Assembly (NCBI GenBank): GCA_041908585.1
Contig: JAYRFB010000205.1
Location: 1-22,506, forward strand
Direction: 5' to 3'
DNA: 22,506 bases
Origin: CAINDZ01 sp041908585
GTDB lineage: Bacteria > Krumholzibacteriota > Krumholzibacteriia > LZORAL124-64-63
Shown piece by piece: positions 1 through 6,686 of this stretch. The position numbers and the translations under genes were made by a program. The first letter of the stretch is position 1; each line of letters begins with the position of its first letter. The notes beneath the pieces are model-generated. The model saw only the letters and a program-made list of their open reading frames with translations, made no database searches and had not been told where the DNA came from.

Positions 1-59
1 CGCTGGGGTGGGGGGGGGGGGTCGGGCTGGGTCGGCTCCACGGCGGGCGGCGGGGCGCG

Positions 60-106
60 GCCTGGCCTGGGGCCGGCGCACGGCCCGGCCGCGCGGCAGG
101 CCAGGC
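60..106 (-). terminator. GC-rich hairpin downstream of the cyclophilin gene
   Basis: Just past the cyclophilin stop codon on the minus strand, GCCTGGCC (60-67) pairs with GGCCAGGC (99-106). Nested inside, GGGCCG (70-75) pairs with CGGCCC (81-86) around a 5-nt loop. The position suits a transcription terminator, but there is no T-run, so it may be a Rho-dependent or stalling structure. The rest of 1-108 holds no gene, only low-complexity G-rich sequence with a 12-G run at 10-21. Confidence 0.4.
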
Positions 107-108
107 GT

Positions 109-612
109 CTAGCCCAGCTTCTTGTTCCACTCCGCGACCTGAGCCGACATCTTCGCCATCAGCGGCGCGGTGTCGCCCTCGATGGTGACCTTCTTCATCG
201 TGTCGCCGCCCTGGATCGCGTTGACGACGGCCTGGTCGGCCGCGCCCACGACCTTGCCGAACACCGTGTGCTTGCCGTCCAGCCACGACGTCTCGACGTG
301 CGTGATGAAGAACTGCGAGCCGTTGGTGCCGGGACCGGCGTTGGCCATCGACAGGACGCCGGGGCCGTCATGGCGCAGCTGCGGTGTGCACTCGTCGGCG
401 AAGCGGTAGCCCGGACCGCCGCGGCCGCTGCCCTCGGGGCAGCCGCCCTGGATCATGAAGTCGGGGATCACGCGGTGGAACGCCAGGCCGTCGTAGAAGC
501 CGCGCTGGGCCAGGTTCACGAAGTTGGCGACGGTCATCGGCGTGAGGTCGTCGTGAAGCAGCAGGTTGATGACGCCCTTGTCGGTCTCGATGACGGCTTT
601 GAGGTTGGCCAC
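109..612 (-). CDS. Peptidyl-prolyl cis-trans isomerase, cyclophilin type
   Basis: This 167-aa single-domain cyclophilin catalyses proline cis-trans isomerisation during protein folding. The family hallmarks are in order: FHRVIPDFMIQGG (about residues 45-57, with the catalytic Arg of FHR), GPGTNGSQFFIT, and W-L-D-GKHTVFGKV with the active-site Trp. It begins directly with the core fold and has no signal peptide, so it should be cytoplasmic (PpiB-like). The start is a GTG at 612, chosen because AAGGAG lies 5 nt upstream and the next residues match family N-termini. It ends in TAG. It is separated from the upstream debranching gene by 99 nt containing a hairpin, so it is probably its own transcript. 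The family assignment is very secure; the specific client proteins are unknown. Confidence 0.96.
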   Translation of the reverse strand: MANLKAVIETDKGVINLLLHDDLTPMTVANFVNLAQRGFYDGLAFHRVIPDFMIQGGCPEGSGRGGPGYRFADECTPQLRHDGPGVLSMANAGPGTNGSQFFITHVETSWLDGKHTVFGKVVGAADQAVVNAIQGGDTMKKVTIEGDTAPLMAKMSAQVAEWNKKLG

Positions 613-680
613 GGCGGCTCCTTGTTCTCTGGGGTTGAATCGGGCCCGTCGGCCCCGTGCATGGTCGGAAGATAAGCGAA

Positions 681-698
681 GGCGGCGCGGGCGCCGCC
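681..698 (-). terminator. Hairpin after the debranching-enzyme gene
   Basis: GGCGGCGC (681-688) and GCGCCGCC (691-698) form a perfect inverted repeat 13 nt past the TGA of the glycosidase gene. On the minus strand it is followed by a modestly T-containing tract (TTCGCTTATCTT). The position and shape suit a terminator separating the glycosidase from the cyclophilin gene. Confidence 0.45.
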
Positions 699-711
699 CC
701 CGAATTGCGGT

Positions 712-2982
712 TCAGCGCGCGAAAGTCACCACCCAGCCCCCGTCCTCCGCGGCCACGGCGCCGGGCACGGCCGGGCCGTCGCCGGGCTCCCAGGCGAACC
801 GCCAGCGCGGGTCCGGGGCGGCCTCCAGCCGCAACCGCGGGGCCTGCCCCCGGCCGGGCACGACGATCTCGCAGGCCGCATCGCCGATGCGCGTGCGCAC
901 CGACAGCGACGGCCACGCCTCCGGCAGCGACGGCCGCAGCTCGACCACCGGCTCGGCCGCCGTCAGGTCCACGCGCAGGCCGGCGTAGTCCTGCGCGACG
1001 TTCCGCAGCAGCTCCGCCAGCGACCAGGCCTGGCTGGTGGCGCCGCCGAACTCGTCGTTGCTCGCGGCCGGCGCGCCGTCGCGGATCTCCTGCAGCGTGC
1101 CGACGGCGCCCTCGTCCAGGATCTCGTCGAGCAGCATCCGCGTCTGGCCGAAGCCGTCGCGAGGGTCGTTGAGCGCCGAGACGTACGCCCCCGACAGCCA
1201 GAGCCAGACGTCGCCGTTGTGGTAGGCCTCGTCGTAGTGGTACTTCGCCAGGTCGACGTGCTTCGGGTGGAAGCGCGGGTCGGCCGCCGTCAGCGAGAGC
1301 ACGCCGTGCGGGCGCACCAGCTCGCGCGCCGCCTCGGCGGTGATCGCCTCGCGCTGCTTCGGCGTGAACAGCGCCGGCGACGACAACACGGCCAGCAGCG
1401 CGTTCGGACGCACCTGGCCATCCGGCGTGCCATCGGCGTTCAGGTGGTCGACCAGGCGGCCATCGACCCAGAACCGCCGCGTGAAGTTCGCCGCCAGCTG
1501 CTCCGCCAGCGCGGCGTAGTCCACGGCGGGGTCGGCCCCCGCGTCCGCGCCGAAGCGCTCGGCCAGCCGCGCCGCGGTCAGCAGGCCGCGGTGCCACAGC
1601 GCCTGCACCTCCACCGCGCGCGTCGCGCGGGGCGAGTGCGGGTTGCGCTCGCCGCCGCCGTCCATCCAGGTCTCGCCGTCGCCGTGGGTCAGGAAGCCCT
1701 CGGCGTCGACGGCGTGGCGCCGGGCGCCGGCCACCGCGCGGAAGACCACCGGCGCCAGCTCGCGCGCGAAGGCGTCGTCACCCGACTGCCGCCACAGTTC
1801 ATCCAGCGCGCGCACGAACCACCACGTGCCGTCGATGCTCGCGTACTGCACCTCATCGACGGTGACGAAGTTGGGCACGCGGCCCTCGCGCCGGCTGGCC
1901 GGATCCTTCTCCTGGAACTGGGCGAAGCCGCGCAGCAGCGTGCGCGCGGTCGCGAAGTCGCCGCTGGTCACGCAGGCGCCCGGCAGGCTGATGAACGTGT
2001 CGCGGCCCCAGTAGGTGGTGAACCAGTAGAACCCCGCGTAGATGCCCGGCCCGCGCTGGTTCATGATGAGGTTGTCCAGCGAGACGCGGGCCCAGGCCAG
2101 GGCCTGGTCGTCGCGCTCCACGCCGGTCACCACGCGCGAGTCGGCGACCAGCTTCTCCAGCCGCTCGCGCCGCGCGGCCAGGAGGTCGAACGCCTCGCCG
2201 CGCAGCCGCAGCGCGCGCTCCTGCGCCGCCTCGGCCGTGACGTCGGCGGCGAACACGGCCTCGACGCGGCCGACCGGCACCTGCGGCGGGATGCGCCCGG
2301 TGATCGCGCCCGGGAGGTACGGATACGACTTCTCCATCGCGCGGCGAGCGGCGTCCTTGGGATACCGGGTCTCGACATGGCGACCGTCGGGCTCGAAGCG
2401 GTCGGCGCCGCGCACGGCGATCGCCAGCCATTGCGGGTGCGCCGGGTCGGGCGCCGCCGCCAGCTTGTCCTGCCGGCACGCCAGCAGCGCATCGCCGCTC
2501 CACCTGACCTCGTAGCCCGGCTGCTCGACCTTCCACAGGAAGCGCATGTCGATGCGCGGCACGACGGCGAACGATCCCGGCGGCACGTCGTCCCAGCGCA
2601 CGCGGAAGCCGTTCTCGCGGTCGAACAGCTCGACCGTCTCGGTGACCACGCCGCCGTCCGGCAGCCGGTGGCGGCGCACCAGGCGGTCGGGCGTCACCTC
2701 GGCCTCGTACGCGGTGGCGACGCCCAGCTCGACGCCGTTCTCCAGGCGCAGGGACCAGCCGTCGACCACCTCGTGCATCGCGATGTAGAAGCCGTGGTAG
2801 CTGCGCGTGTCCGGCCCGACGCACTCCCCGGCCAGGTGCGCGGCGCCCTTGTCGGTGAAGATGAACTCGCGCGGGTGGGCGGTGTCCACGCGGATGGCCA
2901 GGGAGGCGAGGTCCACGGGGGCGGCTGCGCCCGGAGCGGCGACAGCCAGCGCCGCCAGAAGCGGCAGGGTCAGCTTGCTCAT
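712..2982 (-). CDS. Exported glycogen-debranching-like glycosidase (GDE C-terminal family)
   Basis: A 756-aa (alpha/alpha)6-barrel glycosidase of the amylo-alpha-1,6-glucosidase / archaeal-type debranching group, expected to cleave alpha-1,6 branches of alpha-glucans. Residues 1-20 look like a signal peptide (hydrophobic stretch, then APGAAA), so it probably works outside the cytoplasm, unusual for glycogen debranching. Residues about 25-250 form a beta-rich N-terminal domain. The barrel carries family signatures: WGRDTFISLPG (325-335), ASIDGTWWFVRAL (381-393), GETWMDGGGE (436-445, probable catalytic acid), YHNGDVWLWLSG (587-598) and TSQAWSLAELLR (649-660). The start ATG is preceded by GAAGGGA at good spacing. 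It follows the exported protein gene at 3002-4006 by 19 nt, so the two are probably co-transcribed. Another alpha-glucan or glucoside is possible as substrate. Confidence 0.87.
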   Translation of the reverse strand: MSKLTLPLLAALAVAAPGAAAPVDLASLAIRVDTAHPREFIFTDKGAAHLAGECVGPDTRSYHGFYIAMHEVVDGWSLRLENGVELGVATAYEAEVTPDRLVRRHRLPDGGVVTETVELFDRENGFRVRWDDVPPGSFAVVPRIDMRFLWKVEQPGYEVRWSGDALLACRQDKLAAAPDPAHPQWLAIAVRGADRFEPDGRHVETRYPKDAARRAMEKSYPYLPGAITGRIPPQVPVGRVEAVFAADVTAEAAQERALRLRGEAFDLLAARRERLEKLVADSRVVTGVERDDQALAWARVSLDNLIMNQRGPGIYAGFYWFTTYWGRDTFISLPGACVTSGDFATARTLLRGFAQFQEKDPASRREGRVPNFVTVDEVQYASIDGTWWFVRALDELWRQSGDDAFARELAPVVFRAVAGARRHAVDAEGFLTHGDGETWMDGGGERNPHSPRATRAVEVQALWHRGLLTAARLAERFGADAGADPAVDYAALAEQLAANFTRRFWVDGRLVDHLNADGTPDGQVRPNALLAVLSSPALFTPKQREAITAEAARELVRPHGVLSLTAADPRFHPKHVDLAKYHYDEAYHNGDVWLWLSGAYVSALNDPRDGFGQTRMLLDEILDEGAVGTLQEIRDGAPAASNDEFGGATSQAWSLAELLRNVAQDYAGLRVDLTAAEPVVELRPSLPEAWPSLSVRTRIGDAACEIVVPGRGQAPRLRLEAAPDPRWRFAWEPGDGPAVPGAVAAEDGGWVVTFAR

Positions 2983-3001
2983 CCGGATCCCTTCGGCTGG
3001 T

Positions 3002-4006
3002 TCAGCGGCCCAGGTATGCCAGGCACAGTTGCAGGCCTAGCTCAGTGCCGCCCGCCTCGTCTTCGTCCACCCAACCCGGCTTGTAGAAGCCGTGCAGGCC
3101 CGCGTCCAGGACCAGGTTCTCGGCCAGCCGCAGCCACAGGCCCGCCTGCATCGCGAACGCGAAGCGCGAGACGCCCTCGGTGTCATAGCCGTCGGATGCG
3201 CTCACCCGCATGATGCCGCCGCCGGCCTCGACATACCCCAGCGACCGCAGCGCACGTGCCTGCCTCTCGGCCGTGTGGGTCCCGTAGAGGAACTGGAACG
3301 ACTGCACGCGCAGGTCGACATCGACCGTGGGGCCGTCCCAGTACATCACGTACGAGCGCGAGCCCGCCTGCTGGTGGCGGTACAGGAGGTGTACGTAGCC
3401 GCTGCCGGTGGTGTGCAGCCGTACGCCCGCCTGCGTGAACCCGCCATCGTCGAGGCCCCAGAACCAGTCGCCCACCAACTCCGCCACGCCGCCGCCGGCG
3501 TCCAGGGCGAATGCGAACAGCTGCGGTTCCTCACCGCGCCCGGGCCGGTGCCGCGCCAACGGCTCGGCTGCGAATTCGGGCGCCACTCTCGCCTCGAATG
3601 GCGGCGGCGCCGGCGCGATTGTCTCGCCGAGCGATACGCCGGTCAGGACCTCGTCGGTGATGTCGCGCCCGTCGGCGTCCAGCACCCGCGCGACATCCGC
3701 AAAGGCCAGCGCCTTCTCGGCGCCGTCGGCGCGGACCACCACCAGTCCCTGCCCGTCCTCCGCCAGGTAGAGCGACACGCCGCGCAGGGTCCAGCCCGTC
3801 GTGTCGGTGACATCCACGGTGTGCCAGGGGCCGTCGCTGGTCGGCGCGCCTTCGACTTCACCTGCAGCGGCGCCCTCTACCTGTCCAACGCCCTCGCCAG
3901 CCCGCGCCGCCCCGGCGGCCACCACCGCCATGGTCACGAACAAGACCAGCGACCATCGCGCAGCCGCGCGCGTCGCACACCCGGAACCGGCCGTTCGCCT
4001 CCGCAT
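3002..4006 (-). CDS. Exported protein of unknown function, probable outer-membrane or periplasmic
   Basis: I do not recognise this 334-aa protein. The chosen start is the ATG at 4006 because GGAGG lies 6 nt upstream; an open frame extends to 4078 without a comparable site. The N-terminus is arginine-rich followed by a hydrophobic stretch ending in AAGAARA, a convincing signal peptide. Next comes a region of about 70 residues containing short strand-like segments (WTLRGVSLYL, GLVVVRADG, FADVARVLD). The C-terminal half alternates short hydrophobic and polar strands rich in Tyr, Trp and Gly (YVHLLYRHQ, SRSYVMYWDG, LVLDAGLHGFY), as in a small beta-barrel or jelly-roll. It lacks the usual terminal aromatic of outer-membrane barrels, ending AYLGR. 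It is the first gene of an operon with the exported debranching enzyme 19 nt downstream, so a shared glucan-related role is possible. Confidence 0.75.
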   Translation of the reverse strand: MRRRTAGSGCATRAAARWSLVLFVTMAVVAAGAARAGEGVGQVEGAAAGEVEGAPTSDGPWHTVDVTDTTGWTLRGVSLYLAEDGQGLVVVRADGAEKALAFADVARVLDADGRDITDEVLTGVSLGETIAPAPPPFEARVAPEFAAEPLARHRPGRGEEPQLFAFALDAGGGVAELVGDWFWGLDDGGFTQAGVRLHTTGSGYVHLLYRHQQAGSRSYVMYWDGPTVDVDLRVQSFQFLYGTHTAERQARALRSLGYVEAGGGIMRVSASDGYDTEGVSRFAFAMQAGLWLRLAENLVLDAGLHGFYKPGWVDEDEAGGTELGLQLCLAYLGR

Positions 4007-4136
4007 TCCCCACCTCCGCATTCGTGCCGGCCGCGGCCGGGCGGACCTGCGCCCGACGAGCCGGCACACGACGGACATTGTGCCACATCGGGATCGTGCC
4101 GGGGAGCGCGGATTGCTTGGGGGCGAACGCGCCGGT

Positions 4137-4373
4137 TCAGGACTCGCCCTGCGCGTCGAGGTTGGTCAGGTCGACATCGCCGAAGCCGATGGCCTCCAGC
4201 GCGACCAGGACCCGTCGGGCGTTGTCCGGGGTGCGACCGACGGACAGGTCCAGATCGCCGGTGAAACGCGGCCTCCCATGGTGGGCCAGCGCGTATCCCC
4301 CGACGAGCAGGTACTCAACGCCGTTCGCGTTGAACGACGCAAGCAATTCGCTGAAGTCCCTCGGTAATTCCAT
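4137..4373 (-). CDS. MNT-type nucleotidyltransferase, C-terminally truncated
   Basis: A 78-aa protein holding only the N-terminal half of a minimal nucleotidyltransferase. It shows the motif GGYALAHHGRPRFTGDLDLSV (GG...DxD, with two of the three metal-binding acids) followed by the helix PDNARRVLVALEAIGFG. Full-length relatives usually run to about 140-190 residues with further strands carrying the third acid. Here a TGA follows LDAQGES, and the 130 nt before the next gene do not encode the missing part in frame. It overlaps the small partner gene upstream by 59 nt. Such pairs occur as toxin-antitoxin-like modules that nucleotidylate a target. This copy is likely a decayed remnant, though a short functional form cannot be excluded. 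Confidence 0.6.
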   Translation of the reverse strand: MELPRDFSELLASFNANGVEYLLVGGYALAHHGRPRFTGDLDLSVGRTPDNARRVLVALEAIGFGDVDLTNLDAQGES

Positions 4374-4503
4374 GCACCTGCAGGCGCAGGAAAGCCACGG
4401 CGTCCGTCCGCTCGGAAGGCGGACGGCTCAACCAGTAGTCGCGATCCATCTTGCGCGCCGCGGGATCGCCGAGTTCCGTGATGCTGACCACTTTCTCGAT
4501 CAT
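4315..4503 (-). CDS. Small conserved protein paired with the nucleotidyltransferase (antitoxin-like)
   Basis: A 62-residue protein beginning MIEKVVSITELGDP. It has the pattern D-Y-W-L-S-R-P-P-S-E-R followed by a helix (AVAFLRLQVHG) and a tail LQRIACVV. From family knowledge, short proteins of this shape often sit immediately upstream of, and overlap, MNT-like nucleotidyltransferase genes, as here (59-nt overlap in another frame). The start at 4503 was preferred over an ATG at 4542 because the conserved part begins there; neither has a strong ribosome site. It is a candidate antitoxin or partner of the downstream enzyme. This rests on context and recalled family resemblance, not a demonstrated function. 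Confidence 0.6.
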   Translation of the reverse strand: MIEKVVSITELGDPAARKMDRDYWLSRPPSERTDAVAFLRLQVHGITEGLQRIACVVQRERR

Positions 4504-4585
4504 GTGGGCATGATAGCATGACCGCGCGCCGCGAACCACCACTCCTGCGCCGGGCCCTCCCGAGGATCAGGATCACCGGCAGCCA

Positions 4586-4620
4586 ATCCCGCGCTTGCGC
4601 CGGCGCAAGTTGCGCGGGAT
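4586..4620. repeat. Long imperfect palindrome between divergent genes
   Basis: ATCCCGCGC (4586-4594) pairs with GCGCGGGAT (4612-4620). Inside, TTGCGCC pairs with GGCGCAA (4595-4608), leaving a 3-nt bulge (4609-4611). Because the flanking genes diverge (starts at 4503 minus and 4685 plus), this is not a terminator for either. It may be an operator, a leader hairpin or a small palindromic repeat. Its 14-bp core TTGCGCCGGCGCAA recurs at 16692-16705. Confidence 0.55.
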
Positions 4621-4684
4621 CGTGTCCGGCACCAGCGACCCGCCTTGCCGGCAACCTGCCGGCAACCGCCCGAAGGGAACCGCC

Positions 4685-5383
4685 ATGCGCGCCCACTGGC
4701 TGCAACACGTCGAGTACGAGGGCCTCGGCGCCCTGGCCGGGCGCCTGGCCGCGCGCGGCATCGCGGCGCGGCGCACGCTCGTGCCCGCCGGCGAGCCGCT
4801 GCCCGCCGCGGACGACATCGACTTCCTGGTCGTGCTCGGCGGTCCCATGAGCGTGAACGACGAGGCGACGCTGCCGTGGCTGGCGACCGAGAAGGCGCTC
4901 ATCGGCGAGGTGATCGCCCGCGGGACGCCGGTGCTGGGCATCTGCCTGGGCGCGCAGTTGATGGCCTGCTCGCTGGGCGCCGCGGTCGGTCCCAGCCCCG
5001 AGCGCGAGGTCGGCTGGTGGCCGGTCGAGGCGGTGCCGCCGCCCCCCGCGCCGCCGTTCCCGGTCTTCCCGTTCCCGCCCGCGGTGACCGCGCTGCACTG
5101 GCACGGCGAGGCCTTCGCCCTGCCCTCCGGGGCGGTGCACCTGGCCCGCAGCGCCGGCTGCCCGCACCAGGCGATGCAGGCGGCCCCGCGCGCCATCGGC
5201 CTGCAGTTCCACCCCGAGGCCGACCCGGCGTGGGCCCGCGCGGTGCACGCGCACAGTCCCGGCTCCTTCGCGCCGGGGCCTTACGTGATGGCGCCCGCGG
5301 ACTTGCTGGCGGACCTGGACGAGCGCTGCCGCGCCGGTAACTCGCTGCTGGATCGGCTCTTGGAATTCCTTATTGATCGATAA
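4685..5383 (+). CDS. Class I glutamine amidotransferase (GMP-synthase-like)
   Basis: A 232-aa stand-alone class I glutamine amidotransferase, a family that releases ammonia from glutamine for a partner synthase or hydrolyses gamma-glutamyl bonds. The catalytic triad is visible: Cys87 in the nucleophile elbow GICLGAQL, and His176 and Glu178 in LQFHPEAD. LGGPMSVND (51-59) is the oxyanion-region motif typical of the GMP-synthase-like subgroup. Residues 117-132 form a proline-rich insert (PPPPAPPFPVFPFPP) not expected in the fold core. The ATG at 4685 has GAAGGGA upstream; longer readings lack family similarity. It ends in TAA. The next gene lies about 136 nt downstream across an AT-rich stretch, so the two need not be an operon. 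The substrate cannot be read from sequence. Confidence 0.9.
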   Translation: MRAHWLQHVEYEGLGALAGRLAARGIAARRTLVPAGEPLPAADDIDFLVVLGGPMSVNDEATLPWLATEKALIGEVIARGTPVLGICLGAQLMACSLGAAVGPSPEREVGWWPVEAVPPPPAPPFPVFPFPPAVTALHWHGEAFALPSGAVHLARSAGCPHQAMQAAPRAIGLQFHPEADPAWARAVHAHSPGSFAPGPYVMAPADLLADLDERCRAGNSLLDRLLEFLIDR

Positions 5384-5519
5384 TGAAAATCACAAGGCGA
5401 TAAATCGGCGCCCAACGTCAGTTTCCGGTGAAGATCTTGCGGCGCGTGCCGACGTTCACTTTGTTATTCGGGTATTCGGTGATCCTCGATATCCATATCC
5501 ACCGGACAGGGAGGTTCCC
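5384..5519 (+). promoter_or_regulatory. AT-rich spacer with probable promoter for the CBM48 gene
   Basis: This stretch is much richer in A and T than its surroundings (AATGAAAATCACAAGG, TTTGTTATTCGG, GATATCCATATCC). It leads to a clear ribosome site, GGGAGG at 5509-5514, ahead of a GTG start at 5520. An open frame crosses it but has no start with a ribosome site. A promoter is likely; no exact -35/-10 pair can be assigned with confidence. Confidence 0.4.
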
Positions 5520-5828
5520 GTGGGTCCGCAGAAGCGCTACCTGAAGACGAAGAACGTGAGCAAGGTCACGTTCTGCCTGCCGGCCGAGGCTGCCCCGGAA
5601 GCACAGACCGTGTTCCTGGTCGGCGACTTCAACGGCTGGGATTCCAACGCGACGCCGATGGGCCGCCTGAAGTCGGGCGAGTTCAAGGTGACCCTCGACC
5701 TCGAGCCGGGCCGCGAGTACGAGTACCGCTACCTGATCGACGGTCGCGTGTGGGAGAACGACTGGGCGGCCGACAACTACCGCCCGGCCGGCATCCCCGG
5801 CGCCGAGAACTCGGTCGTCGCCGTGTAG
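5520..5828 (+). CDS. Stand-alone CBM48 / isoamylase early-set domain protein
   Basis: A 102-aa protein that is essentially one AMPK-type glycogen-binding module (CBM48). Features are VFLVGDFNGWD (31-41, with the sugar-stacking Trp40), EYEYRYLIDGRVW (67-79), and the closing W-A-A-D-N-Y-R-P. It has no catalytic domain and no signal peptide, so it probably binds glycogen or another alpha-glucan in the cytoplasm and may target partner proteins to it. The start chosen is the GTG at 5520, with GGGAGG 5 nt upstream. An open frame reaches back to 5373 but encodes unrelated sequence across the AT-rich spacer. It ends in TAG and converges with the selenoprotein candidate. Family call secure; biological role inferred. 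Confidence 0.87.
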   Translation: MGPQKRYLKTKNVSKVTFCLPAEAAPEAQTVFLVGDFNGWDSNATPMGRLKSGEFKVTLDLEPGREYEYRYLIDGRVWENDWAADNYRPAGIPGAENSVVAV

Positions 5829-5831
5829 GGA

Positions 5832-5860
5832 CGGCGCCGTCGCCCTGCGCGATGGCGCCG
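5832..5860. terminator. Hairpin between convergent genes
   Basis: CGGCGCC (5832-5838) pairs with GGCGCCG (5854-5860). An alternative palindrome, GACGGCGCCGTC, lies at 5830-5841. It sits between the stop of the CBM48 gene (plus) and the stop of the YHS-like gene (minus), and could terminate both directions. No T-run is present. Confidence 0.45.
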
Positions 5861-5872
5861 ACCATCCCCCCG

Positions 5873-6562
5873 CTACTCGCCCTGCATCCCGATCATCGGC
5901 GGCACGTACGCTTCCGGGCCCGCCCGGAAGCGAACGAGGTTCTCCGCCTTCGCGAACCAGATGATGCGCCCGTCGTGCTCGATCCGCGTGTGCTTGCCGT
6001 TGGGGCGGAAGCGCTCGCGCGTGACCGGGTCGGTGACCGTGCCCACGTACTTCAGCGGGTCGGCGCGGAATTTCGCGAGGGCCTCGTCGCTCGACAGGTA
6101 GTAGGTCTCCCAGTTCACGAAGACGCGGTGCGCCTCGTCGAGCAGCGCCGGGCGCGCCGGGTCGACGACGCAGTTGACCGTGATGCCCAGATCGTTGAGG
6201 AACAGCTCGGGGCTTTGCACGAAAGCCCGGGAACAGGGACGTCAGCAGAAGCCGACGGGACGCCCGTTGACGTAGGCGGCGTGCATGCGCGGGTTCAGCT
6301 TCACCTTCCGCACCGGGCAGCGGTCGTTGAGCGTGACCAGGCCGTCGGCCAGGTAGCGCAGGCGCGGCAGCGTGTCGGTCGGACTGACGTATTCCGCCAG
6401 GGGCGGCGGGGCGGGCTTGTCGCCGGCGGGCGCGTCCGCCCGCGCGGCCGGCTGCTCGGCAGCCGGCGCGGGGGCCTTGCCGGACGGGCCGGACTGTCCG
6501 GACTGGGCCAGGGCCGCGGTCGCCCACAGGACCGTGGCGGCGGTGAGCAGCGCGAGGTGCAT
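5873..6562 (-). CDS. Exported YHS-like metal-binding/redox protein, candidate selenoprotein (Sec107 at in-frame TGA)
   Basis: Two frames, 6562-6242 and 6241-5873, are in phase and separated only by a TGA at 6244-6242. Read through, they give 229 aa. Residues 1-19 are a signal peptide ending ALAQ, followed by an Ala/Pro-rich linker to about 60. A YHS-like unit follows: R-C82-P-V, then YVNGRPVGFC106-U107-R-P-C110, F114 and SPELFLNDLG. Relatives carry G-F-C-C-x-x-C here, so TGA occupies the second cysteine position. Two more YHS-like units follow (YYLSSDEALAKFRADPLKYVG; TDPVTRERF...VRFRAGPEAYV). The start ATG at 6562 has GAGAGGGG upstream. A separate second gene would need a GTG at 6220, which has no ribosome site and would begin mid-domain. 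A SECIS-like hairpin follows the TGA. Alternatives are a nonsense mutation or a sequencing error. Metal binding or thiol/selenol redox in the periplasm is inferred. Confidence 0.72.
6210..6228 (-). promoter_or_regulatory. Bacterial SECIS-like stem-loop after the in-frame UGA
   Basis: On the minus strand the stem GGGCTTT (6228-6222) pairs perfectly with AAAGCCC (6216-6210) around the loop CGTGC. The stem starts 13 nt after the UGA and the apical loop starts 20 nt after it. Known bacterial SECIS elements have the loop about 16-37 nt after UGA and a G in the first two loop positions; here G is second. The sequence is inside the coding frame, as in bacteria. SelB binding is inferred. Confidence 0.6.
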
Positions 6563-6660
6563 CGGAACCCCTCTCGATGGCCGGAACGGGGGCGCCGACG
6601 GCCGGATCCGGCGCGCGGCGCGCAAAGGGGATGAAACCGCTCGCACCGGATTCGGTTCCC

Positions 6661-6674
6661 GGCGGCGCGCCGCC
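6661..6674 (-). terminator. GC palindrome after the cytidylyltransferase gene
   Basis: GGCGGCGCGCCGCC is a perfect palindrome lying 13 nt past the SpsF-like stop, within the 124-nt gap before the selenoprotein candidate. It could terminate or attenuate the upstream operon, leaving the downstream gene on its own or a read-through transcript. There is no T-run. Confidence 0.35.
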
Positions 6675-6686
6675 CGGCAGCAGAGG

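Noticed and set aside
1..108. The 12-G run and G-rich low-complexity start of the window
   Set aside because: It looks like simple sequence downstream of a gene, possibly affected by assembly; no coding or structured element beyond the hairpin at 60-106 could be supported.
1219..3213. A 664-codon plus-strand open frame opposite the debranching enzyme
   Set aside because: Its translation is Arg/Ala/Gly-rich without motifs and is antisense to a gene with clear family signatures. Such long shadows are expected at this GC content. The same applies to 9030-11201, 11645-12559 and the antisense frames over 12680-14170, 15476-16600 and 20666-22375.
4079..4139. Another selenocysteine-type read-through at the TGA of the nucleotidyltransferase
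   Set aside because: The in-frame continuation does not resemble the missing C-terminal half of the family and no hairpin of the right kind follows. Truncation is the simpler reading.
5873..6220. The downstream half of the YHS-like protein as an independent 115-aa gene
   Set aside because: Its start would be a GTG with no ribosome site, 21 nt after the upstream stop and in the same phase, within a continuous domain pattern. Read-through of the TGA explains it better.
6242..6244. A general TGA recoding (alternative genetic code) to explain the in-frame stop
   Set aside because: Many genes in the window end at TGA in expected places (debranching enzyme, phosphatase, aminotransferase, pseB, pseC), so TGA is a normal stop here.
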